Assembly (NCBI RefSeq): GCF_921294215.1 | Contig: NZ_CAKLDM010000002.1 | Coordinates: 1,984,001-2,048,000 of the forward strand | DNA length: 64,000 bases | Origin: Vibrio marisflavi CECT 7928 | GTDB taxonomy: Bacteria > Pseudomonadota > Gammaproteobacteria > Enterobacterales > Vibrionaceae | Direction of reading: 5' to 3' | Shown: positions 41,707-50,969 of the stretch, in pieces | Position numbering within the stretch: the first letter of the stretch is position 1 | Layout: the number at the start of each line of letters is the position of its first letter | Position numbers and translations under genes: made by a program | The notes under the pieces: model-generated | What the model saw: the letters and a program-made list of their open reading frames with translations, nothing else | Database searches by the model: none | What the model was told of the DNA's origin: nothing

Positions 41707-42176
41707 TAGGAATCAATTTCAGACAGAACGTTAATCATCTCAAGTGCGCTAAGTGCTGCCTCTGCACCTTTGTTTCCAGCCTTGGTTCCTGCGCGTTCAA
41801 TAGCTTGATCAATCGTTTCAACAGTTAGGACGCCAAATGCCACTGGAATGCTGTATTCCATCGACACTTGAGCTAAACCTTTATTACACTCGTTACATAC
41901 ATAGTCAAAGTGTGGTGTACCACCACGAATGACCGTACCCAAAGAAACAATCGCGTCATATTTGCCTGTTTTGGCAACACGTTGAGCAACTAGAGGTAAT
42001 TCTACTGCACCAGGACAACGAACTACGACGATGTTGTCGTCTTTAACTTGTCCATGACGCTTTAAAGTATCGATTGCACCAGATAGAAGACTTTCATTAA
42101 TAAAGCTATTAAAGCGAGAAATAACAATAGCGATTTTCGCGTTTGGTGCTGGGAAGCCACCCTCGATAACTTTCAT
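41706..42176 (-). CDS. ribH: 6,7-dimethyl-8-ribityllumazine synthase
   Basis: RibH condenses the ribityl-pyrimidine with 3,4-dihydroxy-2-butanone 4-phosphate, the penultimate step to riboflavin. The start at ATG 42176, with AAGGA before it, gives [18 protein letters not shown] and 156 residues. The active site is in [32 protein letters not shown] and [19 protein letters not shown] (His). Its partner substrate is made by RibB/RibBA, whose gene is not beside it here. An own promoter lies just upstream. Confidence 0.96.
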   Translation of the reverse strand: MKVIEGGFPAPNAKIAIVISRFNSFINESLLSGAIDTLKRHGQVKDDNIVVVRCPGAVELPLVAQRVAKTGKYDAIVSLGTVIRGGTPHFDYVCNECNKGLAQVSMEYSIPVAFGVLTVETIDQAIERAGTKAGNKGAEAALSALEMINVLSEIDS

Positions 42177-42217
42177 ATGTTTTCCTTTAACCATATTTAA
42201 CCAGTGAGAACCGCGGG

Positions 42218-42226
42218 ATTCTAGCA
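42218..42226 (-). promoter_or_regulatory. Probable promoter of ribH-nusB
   Basis: On the minus strand TGC-TAGAAT is an extended -10 (TAGAAT at 42218-42223) followed by CCCGCGG, about 40 bases before the ribH start. With the hairpin at 42270-42301 it marks a new transcription unit. Confidence 0.6.
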
Positions 42227-42269
42227 CAGAACTGTGAGCAATATCTAATAGGAATTTAACAACAATAGT

Positions 42270-42301
42270 AAAAGCAGCGATTCAATATGAACCCTGCTTT
42301 T
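42270..42301. terminator. Terminator after ribE
   Basis: The arms AAAAGCAG (42270-42277) and CTGCTTTT (42294-42301) can pair, and the loop itself can extend pairing through TTCA/TGAA. It sits in the 185-base gap between ribE and ribH, where ribBA is expected in vibrios. Confidence 0.6.
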
Positions 42302-42361
42302 TATTATGTGAATTTCGACTTACTAAGTGCCTGTGTGAATCGCGAGTTTGAGGTTTCGCTA

Positions 42362-43018
42362 TCAAGCAAACCCGTTGTCTTTGAGGAAGTCTAGGGTCAA
42401 TCTAGACTCAGGCTCTTGGTTTTCTTGGTTACCATTCAGAAGCCTTTCCATATAACGAGCCAGTAAGTCTACTTCGATGTTAACTCGTCTACCAAGTTGG
42501 AAATCACTGATAGTGGTTTCGCTAGAAGTATGCGGAACAATCGTCAGTTTAAAAGAAGACTTAGACAGTGCATTTATCGTCAAGCTAATACCATCAACGG
42601 TGATAGAGCCCTTCTCTGCCACATATTTAGTGAGCGCTTGAGGAATTTCGACCCAATACTCAAAAGCCCTGCCCCTTTGCTGGCAATCAATGATTTTACC
42701 GACACAGTCCACATGACCAGAAACAATATGCCCACCGAAGCGAGTCGTCGGTAGCATCGCTTTTTCAAGATTAACCTTGTCCCCGACCTGATAGTCAGCA
42801 AAGCCCGACTTGTTAAGTGTTTCTAGTGACAGATCAGCTTTGTAGCTCGTTGTCGTCATTTCGACAACGGTTAAGCAAACACCATTGGTTGCTATACTGT
42901 CACCTAACTTTACATCGGACATATCAAGAGAACCAACGTTTACGCTGATCCTCATATCTTCACCTTTTCTTTCTAAAGCAGTGAGTGTTCCTACTGCTTC
43001 AACAATTCCTGTAAACAT
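42362..43018 (-). CDS. ribE: Riboflavin synthase alpha chain
   Basis: Riboflavin synthase dismutates two lumazine molecules to riboflavin. The 218-residue protein has two lumazine-binding barrels in tandem. The first starts MFTGIVEAVGTLTAL with SIATNGVCLTVV, and the second HIVSGHVDCVGKI with KGSITVDGISLTINAL. It follows ribD by 23 bases. Note the naming clash: some databases call this gene ribC. Confidence 0.96.
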   Translation of the reverse strand: MFTGIVEAVGTLTALERKGEDMRISVNVGSLDMSDVKLGDSIATNGVCLTVVEMTTTSYKADLSLETLNKSGFADYQVGDKVNLEKAMLPTTRFGGHIVSGHVDCVGKIIDCQQRGRAFEYWVEIPQALTKYVAEKGSITVDGISLTINALSKSSFKLTIVPHTSSETTISDFQLGRRVNIEVDLLARYMERLLNGNQENQEPESRLTLDFLKDNGFA

Positions 43019-43041
43019 ATTTAAACTTCTATCGTTAATCT

Positions 43042-44139
43042 CTAATTCAAAGTTGCAACCAAGCGTAAATCTGGACCTACATGGCGAACATCCTGAATAT
43101 TAATATTGATTACATCCTGCATTGACTCAATCCCTAATGCGCCGAACAAGCCCTTACCATCACTGCCCATAATTTTAGGAGCAAGATAAAGCACTAACTC
43201 ATCAACTAGCCCTGCTTGAATCAGAGATTTGCCCAAAGTCGCTCCCGCTTCAACCCAGATATGATTGATATGATGGCTTTTAGCTAAGCGGCGAAATAAC
43301 TCGGCCAAATCAAATTGACCACTTTCATCGATAGGGGAGTCTAAGTTGCCCTCTTCACTATTGACGACAACGATTTCACCATCTGCTTGAAACAGCTTAA
43401 GAGAAGAAGACAGATTATTGTTTTTATCCAATATGATTCGGACAGGTTGGCGAAGCTCACTTTCAGGGTATTTCTGCTGAGTACATTCAGGCAATTCACT
43501 CCAACGCACATTGAGTGAAGCATCGTCATCAATTACGGTTTTACTTGTTGATAACACGGCACACGCTTTAGATCGAAAGTGTTGAACATCACTACGAGCT
43601 AAAGAGGAAGTGATCCATTGGCTCTCACCATTCGATAGCGCGGTTTGTCCATCGATGCTCGCAGCCATTTTTAACTGGACAAAAGGCAGCCCAGTTTTCA
43701 TTAATTTGATAAAGCCACGATTTAACGCGTGAGCTTCTTCTTCCATTAAACCGACAAGCACTTCAATACCAGCTTGCCTAAGCATCTGGATACCCTGACC
43801 TGCAACCTTCGGGTTTGGATCTTCCATTGCGCAGACGACTTTGCTCACACCAGCTTTAATCAGCGCCTCAGAACAAGGTGGCGTTCGCCCATAGTGCGAG
43901 CAAGGTTCTAAAGTAACATACACCGTTGCCCCTTTAGCTTTATCACCTGCGGCTTTCAAAGCATGCACTTCAGCATGCGCCTCACCAGCTTTGTAGTGAA
44001 AGCCTTCACCAACAATATCTTCACCGTGAGCAATCACGCATCCGACGTTAGGGTTCGGTGCTGTAGTGAACATACCGTTTTTCGCCATTTCTATGGCGCG
44101 TAACATTAATTGATAATCGATTGATTGATATACAGACAT
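43042..44139 (-). CDS. ribD: Bifunctional riboflavin biosynthesis deaminase/reductase
   Basis: RibD deaminates the 2,5-diamino-pyrimidine intermediate and then reduces its ribose. The 365-residue protein has an N-terminal cytidine deaminase-like zinc domain (GEAHAEVHALKAAG and VTLEPCSHYGRTPPCSEAL, supplying His and two Cys). The C-terminal reductase domain starts PFVQLKMAASIDGQTAL and contains GESQWITS and IWVEAGATLG. It follows nrdR by 10 bases. Confidence 0.96.
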   Translation of the reverse strand: MSVYQSIDYQLMLRAIEMAKNGMFTTAPNPNVGCVIAHGEDIVGEGFHYKAGEAHAEVHALKAAGDKAKGATVYVTLEPCSHYGRTPPCSEALIKAGVSKVVCAMEDPNPKVAGQGIQMLRQAGIEVLVGLMEEEAHALNRGFIKLMKTGLPFVQLKMAASIDGQTALSNGESQWITSSLARSDVQHFRSKACAVLSTSKTVIDDDASLNVRWSELPECTQQKYPESELRQPVRIILDKNNNLSSSLKLFQADGEIVVVNSEEGNLDSPIDESGQFDLAELFRRLAKSHHINHIWVEAGATLGKSLIQAGLVDELVLYLAPKIMGSDGKGLFGALGIESMQDVININIQDVRHVGPDLRLVATLN

Positions 44140-44149
44140 TCAGACCAAA

Positions 44150-44599
44150 CTAATCTTCTAATTTTGCAATTTCTTCGCCGAACTCGCGAATATCTTCGAA
44201 GCTTCGATAGACAGAAGCAAAGCGGATATAAGCCACTTTATCAAGCTCTTTGAGCTGCTCCATGACCAAATTACCTATCATAGCACTATCGACTTCGCGT
44301 TCACCCGTTGCCCTCAACTGAGACTTAATCATGCTAATAGCCAGTTCAATTGAGTCAGCACTTACTGGCCTTTTTTCTAACGCACGATGAAATCCACCAA
44401 TCATCTTGTCTTCATCAAATGGCTCACGATTACCATTCGACTTAATCACCTTCGGCATGACCAATTCAGCACTTTCAAAAGTTGTAAATCGCTCATGGCA
44501 AGCTAAGCACTCACGCCGCCTTCTAACTTGGTGGCCGTCAGCCACTAGCCGAGAATCAATAACCTTAGTGTCATTTTCAGAACAAAATGGACAATGCAT
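44150..44599 (-). CDS. nrdR: Ribonucleotide reductase transcriptional repressor NrdR
   Basis: NrdR represses the ribonucleotide reductase operons when its ATP-cone is loaded with dATP. The 149-residue protein starts at ATG 44599 after a near-perfect GGAGGTAAT. An N-terminal zinc ribbon has two CxxC pairs (CPFC at residues 3-6 and CLAC about 31-34), and the ATP-cone follows from about residue 49. It leads the nrdR-ribD-ribE unit, the usual order in gammaproteobacteria. Confidence 0.96.
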   Translation of the reverse strand: MHCPFCSENDTKVIDSRLVADGHQVRRRRECLACHERFTTFESAELVMPKVIKSNGNREPFDEDKMIGGFHRALEKRPVSADSIELAISMIKSQLRATGEREVDSAMIGNLVMEQLKELDKVAYIRFASVYRSFEDIREFGEEIAKLED

Positions 44600-44656
44600 A
44601 TTACCTCCATAAATTCGCTTATCTGGCAACGAGCCTACCGATAAGCGAAAGGGAAT

Positions 44657-45907
44657 CTAAGCGCGTGATAAATAATCCGCTTTACCCACCCACTTATAAC
44701 TTGTGAGTTCCTCTAGCCCCATTGGACCACGTGCGTGTAATTTCTGCGTAGAGACTGCAACTTCTGCTCCCAAACCGAACTGTGCTCCATCTGTAAAACG
44801 AGTAGATGCATTGACATACACCGCGGCAGTGTCTACCGAGTTAATAAACTGCTCAGCATGGCTTAGGCTATTGGTCATAATGGCATCTGAGTGACTGGCA
44901 TTGTGCTCTCGCATATGCTCAATTGCCTCATCAATATCTTCAACAACCTTCACTCCAAGAGTAAGACTCAGCCACTCGGTATCAAAATCACCATCTTGAG
45001 CATCGACTAAATTAGCACTGTTTGATAGATGAGATTTCGCCTTTGGCTCGGCCACAAGTTTCACTTTATCAGATAATTGCGCGACCAATTTTGGCAAAAA
45101 CTCTGCTGCGACTTTCTTGTGCACAAGTAAGGTATCGACAGTATTACAGGTAGATGGCCGCTGAGTTTTCGCATTCTCTACGATATCTACAGATTTGGAT
45201 AAATCTGCGCTCTCATCTACAAATATATGGCTGATACCAAATCCACCGATAATAACGGGAATTGTGCTGTTCTCTTTACACATTTTGTGCAGGCCAGCCC
45301 CGCCTCTTGGGATAATCATATCGACATACTGATCCAGTTTTAGCAGCTGGGAAACCAGCTCTCTATCAGGCTTTTCGATATATTGTACGGACTCAGAAGG
45401 TAAACCTGCTTCTTGCAGAGCAGTCTGAATAACTTTAACCAGTTCTATATTCGTAAAGAACGTCTCTTTACCGCCACGCAAAATACTAGCATTTCCCGTT
45501 TTAAGACAAAGCGCCGCAATATCTATCGTGACATTTGGCCGAGCTTCATAGATAACGCCCACAACACCTAACGGAACTCTACGACGAGCTAGAGACATTC
45601 CATTGGGCAATACTTTGCTGTCAATTTCGCTACCAACAGGGTCGTTTAAGCCAATAACATTGCGAACATCGTCCGCGATAGCTTTGATTCTTTGCTCATT
45701 GAGAAGCAAACGATCAAGCATTGCCTCTCCCAACCCTGCTTCTCGACCTGAGCTGATATCTTTTTCATTTGCCGCTAAAATGGCTGCTGAGCTCTGCTCA
45801 AGCTGATCCGCAATGGTTTGTAGTGCTAAATTTTTTTGTGCGGTAGAAGCAGTCGCTAAGCTATACGAAGCACGCTTAGCCGCCTCTCCCATTTTGATTA
45901 GATCCAA
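44657..45907 (-). CDS. proA: Gamma-glutamyl phosphate reductase
   Basis: ProA reduces gamma-glutamyl phosphate to glutamate semialdehyde with NADPH in proline synthesis. The 416-residue protein has the aldehyde dehydrogenase fold: [37 protein letters not shown], and the catalytic Cys in [17 protein letters not shown]. The C-terminal [14 protein letters not shown] is a family signature. It lies 37 bases after proB. Confidence 0.97.
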   Translation of the reverse strand: MDLIKMGEAAKRASYSLATASTAQKNLALQTIADQLEQSSAAILAANEKDISSGREAGLGEAMLDRLLLNEQRIKAIADDVRNVIGLNDPVGSEIDSKVLPNGMSLARRRVPLGVVGVIYEARPNVTIDIAALCLKTGNASILRGGKETFFTNIELVKVIQTALQEAGLPSESVQYIEKPDRELVSQLLKLDQYVDMIIPRGGAGLHKMCKENSTIPVIIGGFGISHIFVDESADLSKSVDIVENAKTQRPSTCNTVDTLLVHKKVAAEFLPKLVAQLSDKVKLVAEPKAKSHLSNSANLVDAQDGDFDTEWLSLTLGVKVVEDIDEAIEHMREHNASHSDAIMTNSLSHAEQFINSVDTAAVYVNASTRFTDGAQFGLGAEVAVSTQKLHARGPMGLEELTSYKWVGKADYLSRA

Positions 45908-45944
45908 AATCCTGTCCCTTTATCTTTCATACTGGGTTTGTAGC

Positions 45945-47084
45945 CTAGTCTTGTATCACTACGAGATCATCTCGGTGAATGACTTCTGAGCCATAGTCGT
46001 AGCCAAGTATGTTAGCAATATCTTTACTATGCTTGCCTACAATTTTCGCTAAATCCACACTGGAGTAACTAGATAGCCCTTTTGCTATCAAGTCCCCTTG
46101 CTTATTTGTCACTCGAGCGACATCTCCTCGAGCAAACTGGCCGCTGACTTTAACAACACCTTTAGCAAGCAAGCTACTGCCTTTGTTAATGACAGCCATT
46201 GCTGCTCCATCATCAATAATAATGTCGCCTACAGCTGCAGGGCCCGCTAGTATCCACTTTTTGCGGTTTTCTAATGCTTCTTCTAGTGGCAGGAATCGTG
46301 TGCCATGCGGGTTGTCACTCATACAGTCGACAATCACATTCTCTGCACTGCCAGCTGCGATAATGACTTCAATCCCAGCTCGGCGAGCAATATCAGCAGC
46401 TTGAAGCTTTGTCGCCATGCCACCAGTACCAAGAGTCGTGCCACTGCCACCTGCTATTTTTCTTAGAGTTGAATCAATAGCTCGAACTTCTTTTATCAAC
46501 TGAGCATCTGGGTCCTTGCGCGGATCAGCGGTGAACAACCCTTTTTGGTCGGTCAAAAGTAACAACTTATCAGCACTACACAAAATGCCAACCAAAGCAC
46601 ACAAGTTATCATTGTCGCCAACCTTAATTTCACTGGTTGCAACAGCGTCATTTTCATTAACAACAGGGATAATATCGTTGTCGACTAAGGCATGAATGGT
46701 GTCTCTTGCATTTAAAAAACGCTCCCTGTCATCCAGATCGGCGCGAGTTAGCAACATTTGACCAATTTTAATGCCGTAGATAGAAAACAAAGACTCCCAA
46801 ACTTGAATAAGTTGACTTTGACCGACAGCGGCGAGTAATTGCTTACTAGCCATCGCATTGGGCAACGCAGGGTAGCCTAAATGCTCACGCCCCGCTGCCA
46901 TTGCGCCTGAAGAAACAATGACAACAGAGTGGCCCAATTTTTTAAGCTCGGCACATTGTCGGACTAAATCGACCATATGCGCTTTATCGAGTGCCAAAGT
47001 TCCACCAGTCAAAACACTGGTACCTAGCTTCACCACAATGGTCTTGCGAAGAGAGCTATCATTTCTCTGCTGTTTTTCTGTCAT
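45945..47084 (-). CDS. proB: Glutamate 5-kinase
   Basis: ProB phosphorylates glutamate and is the proline-feedback-controlled first step. The called protein of 379 residues has the amino acid kinase domain ([64 protein letters not shown]) and a C-terminal PUA domain (about 285-370). Three in-frame ATGs (47108, 47090, 47084) precede the core and none has a convincing Shine-Dalgarno; 47084 was taken because family members begin close to it. Confidence 0.95.
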   Translation of the reverse strand: MTEKQQRNDSSLRKTIVVKLGTSVLTGGTLALDKAHMVDLVRQCAELKKLGHSVVIVSSGAMAAGREHLGYPALPNAMASKQLLAAVGQSQLIQVWESLFSIYGIKIGQMLLTRADLDDRERFLNARDTIHALVDNDIIPVVNENDAVATSEIKVGDNDNLCALVGILCSADKLLLLTDQKGLFTADPRKDPDAQLIKEVRAIDSTLRKIAGGSGTTLGTGGMATKLQAADIARRAGIEVIIAAGSAENVIVDCMSDNPHGTRFLPLEEALENRKKWILAGPAAVGDIIIDDGAAMAVINKGSSLLAKGVVKVSGQFARGDVARVTNKQGDLIAKGLSSYSSVDLAKIVGKHSKDIANILGYDYGSEVIHRDDLVVIQD

Positions 47085-47150
47085 ATCCATGTCTAATGTA
47101 GAAAACATAACTGAAAAGATGTTTTAGCAATCAATAGACAATTAAACAAG

Positions 47151-47179
47151 AAAAAAAGGCGCTAAAATGGCCCCTTTAA
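47151..47179 (-). terminator. Second terminator downstream of crl
   Basis: On the minus strand AAAGGGGC pairs with GCGCCTTT (one mismatch) and runs into seven T. It sits just before the proB leader and backs up the hairpin at 47202-47227. Confidence 0.65.
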
Positions 47180-47201
47180 GTAGATATAATGAGAATAAAG
47201 C

Positions 47202-47227
47202 AAGAAGAGCTTGAAAAAGCTCTTCTT
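47202..47227. terminator. Perfect 11-bp hairpin downstream of crl
   Basis: Arms 47202-47212 and 47217-47227 are perfect complements around a GAAA loop on the plus strand. The minus-strand tail is GCTTTATT. It starts 29 bases after the crl stop and is probably its first terminator. Confidence 0.75.
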
Positions 47228-47255
47228 GAATAGGGGTAAGACTCAATGTGTAAAG

Positions 47256-47645
47256 CTAAACAAACTCAACCGACTCTTTATGCATGTTTACTTTGAGGCT
47301 GAATTTGCTTTTCAAAGTTTCAACTAGCTTTTTGTGAAAATCTTCTTGGGTTCGATTTACCTCGGAAACCGCTTTTTTAGGTATATTTTGCGCTTCCCAA
47401 TCACCAGCTAAGTTATACCGACCAATATAGTATTTTGCAGCAAAGCCACCTTCAGCTTGCTCAAGTTCCAGCCACCATCCCCAAAACTCTCTTTCCTCGG
47501 GAGATTTCTTATCATTGACACAAGAAGATAAGCAATCAAATAGATAGTACCCTTCGCTCGATTGCGGCTCTCTTAAATATGGCCCCATAGCCTTTAGCGC
47601 AGATAGCAAGCGATAGTGAGTCGGGTGTTTGATGACATCAGACAT
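47256..47645 (-). CDS. crl: Sigma factor-binding protein Crl
   Basis: Crl binds sigma S and favours its assembly with RNA polymerase core, boosting stationary-phase genes. The 129-residue protein (start at ATG 47645 after GGAGAAACAAT) aligns by eye with E. coli Crl through [34 protein letters not shown], and [14 protein letters not shown]. The core FWGWW segment is the sigma S contact region of the family. It lies 85 bases after frsA, in a position that in E. coli is also beside gpt and frsA. Confidence 0.9.
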   Translation of the reverse strand: MSDVIKHPTHYRLLSALKAMGPYLREPQSSEGYYLFDCLSSCVNDKKSPEEREFWGWWLELEQAEGGFAAKYYIGRYNLAGDWEAQNIPKKAVSEVNRTQEDFHKKLVETLKSKFSLKVNMHKESVEFV

Positions 47646-47666
47646 ATTGTTTCTCCATTTCAACAT

Positions 47667-47714
47667 TAAGCATGATGATTACGTGACTAGTAAATCCTTA
47701 TTAACATGCTTAAC
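47667..47714. repeat. Spaced inverted repeat between frsA and crl
   Basis: A perfect 9-bp repeat TTAAGCATG (47667-47675)/CATGCTTAA (47706-47714) with 30 bases between the arms, upstream of crl. It could be a regulator-binding pair or the base of a long hairpin in the leader; no known site is matched. Confidence 0.5.
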
Positions 47715-47730
47715 TATAAAATTGAAAATG

Positions 47731-48978
47731 TCACCTAAATAGCTCTTTTTCCAACCACTTTATCGCTAAATCGAGGGATTGCTCATATCCTTGTGAAATT
47801 ATCTTACTGTTTATTTTCTTCGCTTCACCACCGTGACTAAACATAGCAACCAGCTGGTTGTCGGAATACGGAGACATAAAGTCATTGTCTAAACTCAGTG
47901 CCATAATTGGAACCTGAGTTTTACGACTAGACAAAAAGCCTTGAATTTTCAAAGACCAAGCTGCGAGCCTTTTAGACAAGCTATTTAAGTCAACAACAGA
48001 TTTTCCGAGTCTAGATGCCAATACATCGATGTACATCTTTGGCATTCCAGCCATTTTACTTGGAGAAGAAAGAATATCGTGAATAGGTGCTCCCAATGCA
48101 ACGCACGCTTTTATCTTAGTCTGCTCCAGGAACGAAAGCCTAATCATTGCATTACCACCAAAGCGGAAGCCAAATAAGCCCACTTTATGGTGATCTACCC
48201 AAGGAAGGTTTGGCAATTCATTCAATACCGCTTGGTGCAGGCAAGACGTATCTTCAGTTAGCGTCCAGTGGCGGCTATGGCCAAGTGAAGGCATATCAAC
48301 AGTCAGCATCGCGATATTCCTTGGTGCCAAATAATCTCTGAATAGACGCCACATATCGGTTTGTAAAGTATCTAAGCCAGCACTAACAATTACCACTGGT
48401 TGAGGCTTTTCTGTACTAGAAAGGTGCAAATTCGCCACGATTTTCTTGTTCTTGTATGGCACTTCAATAGGTTTAACCACATACTTGGTTTTCTTTGCTG
48501 CCTCAGCGTAAGCGTTGTTAGCTAACGTTTGAGCTTGGCGCGCTAGACTGTCATTCTTTAAATGTGGATAGCCTGCGATACTAAAACATAGTGACGCATT
48601 AAAAAGTGAATCAGCTGCGGACTCTCCCTCTAGCTCACGTGAACCTCTTTGGTATGTCATCCCCAGCTTTGTCCATTCATAAGCCCAGTTGCCACTGCGG
48701 TAACCCATTACAGTATCTAATTGTTCATCACTGGTACGCGAACCATCAGACGAAGCAATTTTGGCTAGCACTTCTTCTTGATCAATAGGGTCAACGCCCT
48801 GCCAAACCCATTGTAGCCTTCTAACTATTCGATACCATGCAGCATCATCTTCGACCTTTTTCTTCTCCAAGATTTCTTGACTACTTGGTAAGTATTCTGT
48901 GAGTGCTGATGTTTCTTTCGCTTGTTTATGCTTAGCGAACAGGACTTCTGATAAGTTTTTGCTAGATGGTTCTGACAT
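47731..48978 (-). CDS. frsA: Alpha/beta hydrolase-fold protein FrsA
   Basis: FrsA is a 415-residue cytosolic alpha/beta hydrolase-fold protein; in E. coli it binds unphosphorylated EIIA-Glc and affects the balance between respiration and fermentation. Start ATG 48978 gives MSEPSSKNLSEVLF, the family opening; the frame runs 35 codons further but that part is a terminator region. Signatures are AWYRIVRRLQWVWQG, VSAGLDTLQTDMW and MLTVDMPSLGHSRHW. The nucleophile-elbow position reads GFRFGGN with no serine (about residue 280), as in the E. coli protein. The V. vulnificus orthologue was once proposed to be a pyruvate decarboxylase, a claim later disputed. Confidence 0.93.
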   Translation of the reverse strand: MSEPSSKNLSEVLFAKHKQAKETSALTEYLPSSQEILEKKKVEDDAAWYRIVRRLQWVWQGVDPIDQEEVLAKIASSDGSRTSDEQLDTVMGYRSGNWAYEWTKLGMTYQRGSRELEGESAADSLFNASLCFSIAGYPHLKNDSLARQAQTLANNAYAEAAKKTKYVVKPIEVPYKNKKIVANLHLSSTEKPQPVVIVSAGLDTLQTDMWRLFRDYLAPRNIAMLTVDMPSLGHSRHWTLTEDTSCLHQAVLNELPNLPWVDHHKVGLFGFRFGGNAMIRLSFLEQTKIKACVALGAPIHDILSSPSKMAGMPKMYIDVLASRLGKSVVDLNSLSKRLAAWSLKIQGFLSSRKTQVPIMALSLDNDFMSPYSDNQLVAMFSHGGEAKKINSKIISQGYEQSLDLAIKWLEKELFR

Positions 48979-49057
48979 TGCTAAATCTGATACCTTACTT
49001 TGGAGGTGCTGGCTACATATCATATACCCAACTGAGGTCGATATGCTTGAGCTGAAT

Positions 49058-49086
49058 AAAAAAATGACCCGCGATTGGGTCATTTT
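49058..49086 (-). terminator. Terminator after gpt
   Basis: On the minus strand AAAATGACCC (arm 77-86 of the 49000 block) pairs with GGGTCATTTT (arm 49061-49070) around a 6-base loop, followed by TTTATTC. It ends the permease-gpt transcript before frsA. Confidence 0.88.
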
Positions 49087-49110
49087 CTATATTTCGCTAG
49101 AGATTACAAA

Positions 49111-49575
49111 TTACTTTCGCTTGCGATTAATCGGCTCAACAAAGCCAAAAGCCATATCCCATGGTTGTTCAATCCAAGTATCTTGTTCGATATCTACAAC
49201 ATACTCATCAACCAAATCACTACCAGCAGGCTTAGCACATACAGTCACAAACTTGGCTTTTGGATACATTTCACGAATTTTTCTCGCTGTATCACCGCTA
49301 TCGACTAGATCGTCGATAACAAGATAACCTTCACCATCATGCTCAGGTGCTTTAAGTACTGTCATATCACGTTGATGATCGTGATCATAGCTAGAGATAC
49401 AAACGGTATCGACATAACGAATACCCAGTTCTCTTGCCAAAATAGCTGCAGGAACAAGGCCACCACGGCTTACCGCCAGAATACCTTTCCATTGCTCAGC
49501 TGGCATTTGCATTTCAGCAAGTTTGCGACAGTAGCCGTGCATCATTTCCCAAGTGATTATGAATTTATTGCTCAT
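49111..49575 (-). CDS. gpt: Xanthine-guanine phosphoribosyltransferase
   Basis: Gpt salvages guanine, xanthine and hypoxanthine with PRPP. The 154-residue protein starts at ATG 49575 ([20 protein letters not shown]). The PRPP loop is [20 protein letters not shown]; the base loop is [30 protein letters not shown] closes it. It lies 32 bases after the purine permease gene, which points to a shared transcript for purine uptake and salvage. Confidence 0.96.
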   Translation of the reverse strand: MSNKFIITWEMMHGYCRKLAEMQMPAEQWKGILAVSRGGLVPAAILARELGIRYVDTVCISSYDHDHQRDMTVLKAPEHDGEGYLVIDDLVDSGDTARKIREMYPKAKFVTVCAKPAGSDLVDEYVVDIEQDTWIEQPWDMAFGFVEPINRKRK

Positions 49576-49607
49576 TGTATGATCCAAAGTTTATTTAAAT
49601 AATTTGT

Positions 49608-50897
49608 TTAACCGACAATGTATTTCACTATAAAAATAGCCGCTAAAACGTATACACTGATCGACACTTCACGTCCCTTACCACTAAATATTTTTATCGC
49701 GGCATAAGAAATAAAGCCAAAAGAAATCCCTTCAGCGATCGAAAATGTCAGTGGCATCAAGAGGCAAGTCACTACAACTGGTGCTGCCTCTGTTAAATCT
49801 CGCCAATCCACGTTGACTAGCCCTGATAACATCAAGATAGCAACGTAAAAAAGAGCTCCAGATGTCGCATAGGCAGGTATCATGCCCGCAAGTGGTGAGA
49901 AGAATAAAGCAAGCAAGAAGAAAACACCAACAACAACGGCTGTTAAACCTGTTCTTCCACCTTCCGCAACACCAGAAATACTTTCCACGTAAGAGGTTGT
50001 ATTTGATGTGCCAAGTAGAGCACCAATAGACGTAGCAGTAGAGTCTGCTAATAAAGCACGACCAATTCGCGGAATCTTGCCATTTTCATCAATAAGATCT
50101 GCCTTTGAAGCAACACCAACTAATGTTCCCGCTGTATCAAATAGGTCTACAAAAAGGAATGCGAATACAACTGAAATCATTCCAACATTAAGTAACCCTG
50201 AAAAATCGAGCTGTAAGAACGTTGGCGCAATACTTGGTGGCGCTGACACAATGCCATGCCATTGCACATCTCCAAATATTAGACCAAGACCTGTGACTGC
50301 TAAAATAGCAATCATTACCGCGCCCTTCACTCCGCGTTGCACTAACCCAATAGTAATAAAGAAGCCGACACACGCTAACACAGCTTGTAGTGAGGTGATT
50401 TTACCTAGCGTGACAAATGTGGCTGGGCTGGCCACGACAATGCCTGCATTCTTTAACGCAATAAACGCTAGAAACAAGCCAATCCCCGCAGAAATACCAG
50501 TTCGCAGAGAAAGAGGGATTGAATCGATGATGAGCTCGCGAATTTTCACCAAGCTCAAAAGTATGAATAAACAGCCTGACATAAATACTGCGGCCAATGC
50601 GACTTGCCATGTATAACCCATACCTAATACTACTGAGTAGGTAAAAAAAGCATTGAGTCCCATTCCAGGTGCTTGAGCGATTGGCAAATTCGCCCACAGC
50701 CCCATAACAAAACAGCCAATAGCAGCCGCTAAACACGTGGCAACAAAGACCGAGCCATGGTCCATACCTGTTGATGACAAAATAGCCGGATTTACAAATA
50801 TGATATAAGCCATTGTTAAGAACGTCGTCATTCCTGCGACAACTTCAGTCTTAACATTTGTCCCATTTTCACCGAGTTTAAATAGCTTTTCTAGCAT
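49608..50897 (-). CDS. Purine (guanine/hypoxanthine) permease, AzgA-type NCS2 family
   Basis: A 429-residue inner-membrane protein with 12-14 hydrophobic helices. The N-terminal FKLGENGTNVKTEVVAGMTTFLTMAYI, APGMGLNAFFTYSVV, DLFDTAGTLVGVA and GTSNTTSYVESISGVAEGGRTGL are diagnostic of the AzgA/GhxP subfamily, which imports guanine, hypoxanthine or adenine with protons. I cannot tell which base it prefers; the gpt neighbour favours guanine or hypoxanthine. ATG 50897 has GGA seven bases before it; ATG 50909 is an alternative. A PurR-like box lies between its -10 and start. Confidence 0.92.
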   Translation of the reverse strand: MLEKLFKLGENGTNVKTEVVAGMTTFLTMAYIIFVNPAILSSTGMDHGSVFVATCLAAAIGCFVMGLWANLPIAQAPGMGLNAFFTYSVVLGMGYTWQVALAAVFMSGCLFILLSLVKIRELIIDSIPLSLRTGISAGIGLFLAFIALKNAGIVVASPATFVTLGKITSLQAVLACVGFFITIGLVQRGVKGAVMIAILAVTGLGLIFGDVQWHGIVSAPPSIAPTFLQLDFSGLLNVGMISVVFAFLFVDLFDTAGTLVGVASKADLIDENGKIPRIGRALLADSTATSIGALLGTSNTTSYVESISGVAEGGRTGLTAVVVGVFFLLALFFSPLAGMIPAYATSGALFYVAILMLSGLVNVDWRDLTEAAPVVVTCLLMPLTFSIAEGISFGFISYAAIKIFSGKGREVSISVYVLAAIFIVKYIVG

Positions 50898-50931
50898 GTT
50901 CGAGTCCATTTAGTAGTTAACACTAAATCTC

Positions 50932-50959
50932 ACGTAATCGTTTGGCTGGGAATTATAAT
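50932..50959 (-). promoter_or_regulatory. Probable PurR operator and -10 of the permease-gpt unit
   Basis: On the minus strand AGCCAAACGATTACGT (50932-50947) agrees at 12 of 16 positions with the PurR consensus ACGCAAACGTTTGCGT, including the central CAAACG-TT core. A TATAAT lies just upstream at 50952-50957, so the operator covers the likely transcription start, the right place for guanine/hypoxanthine-dependent repression. The element AATTATAATT is self-complementary, so a -10 exists on both strands. Confidence 0.65.
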
Positions 50960-50969
50960 TTCATAAAAT

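Noticed and set aside
50008..50616. 202-codon plus-strand frame
   Set aside because: It lies entirely antisense to the purine permease, a clear membrane protein. Long antisense frames are common opposite hydrophobic coding sequences.
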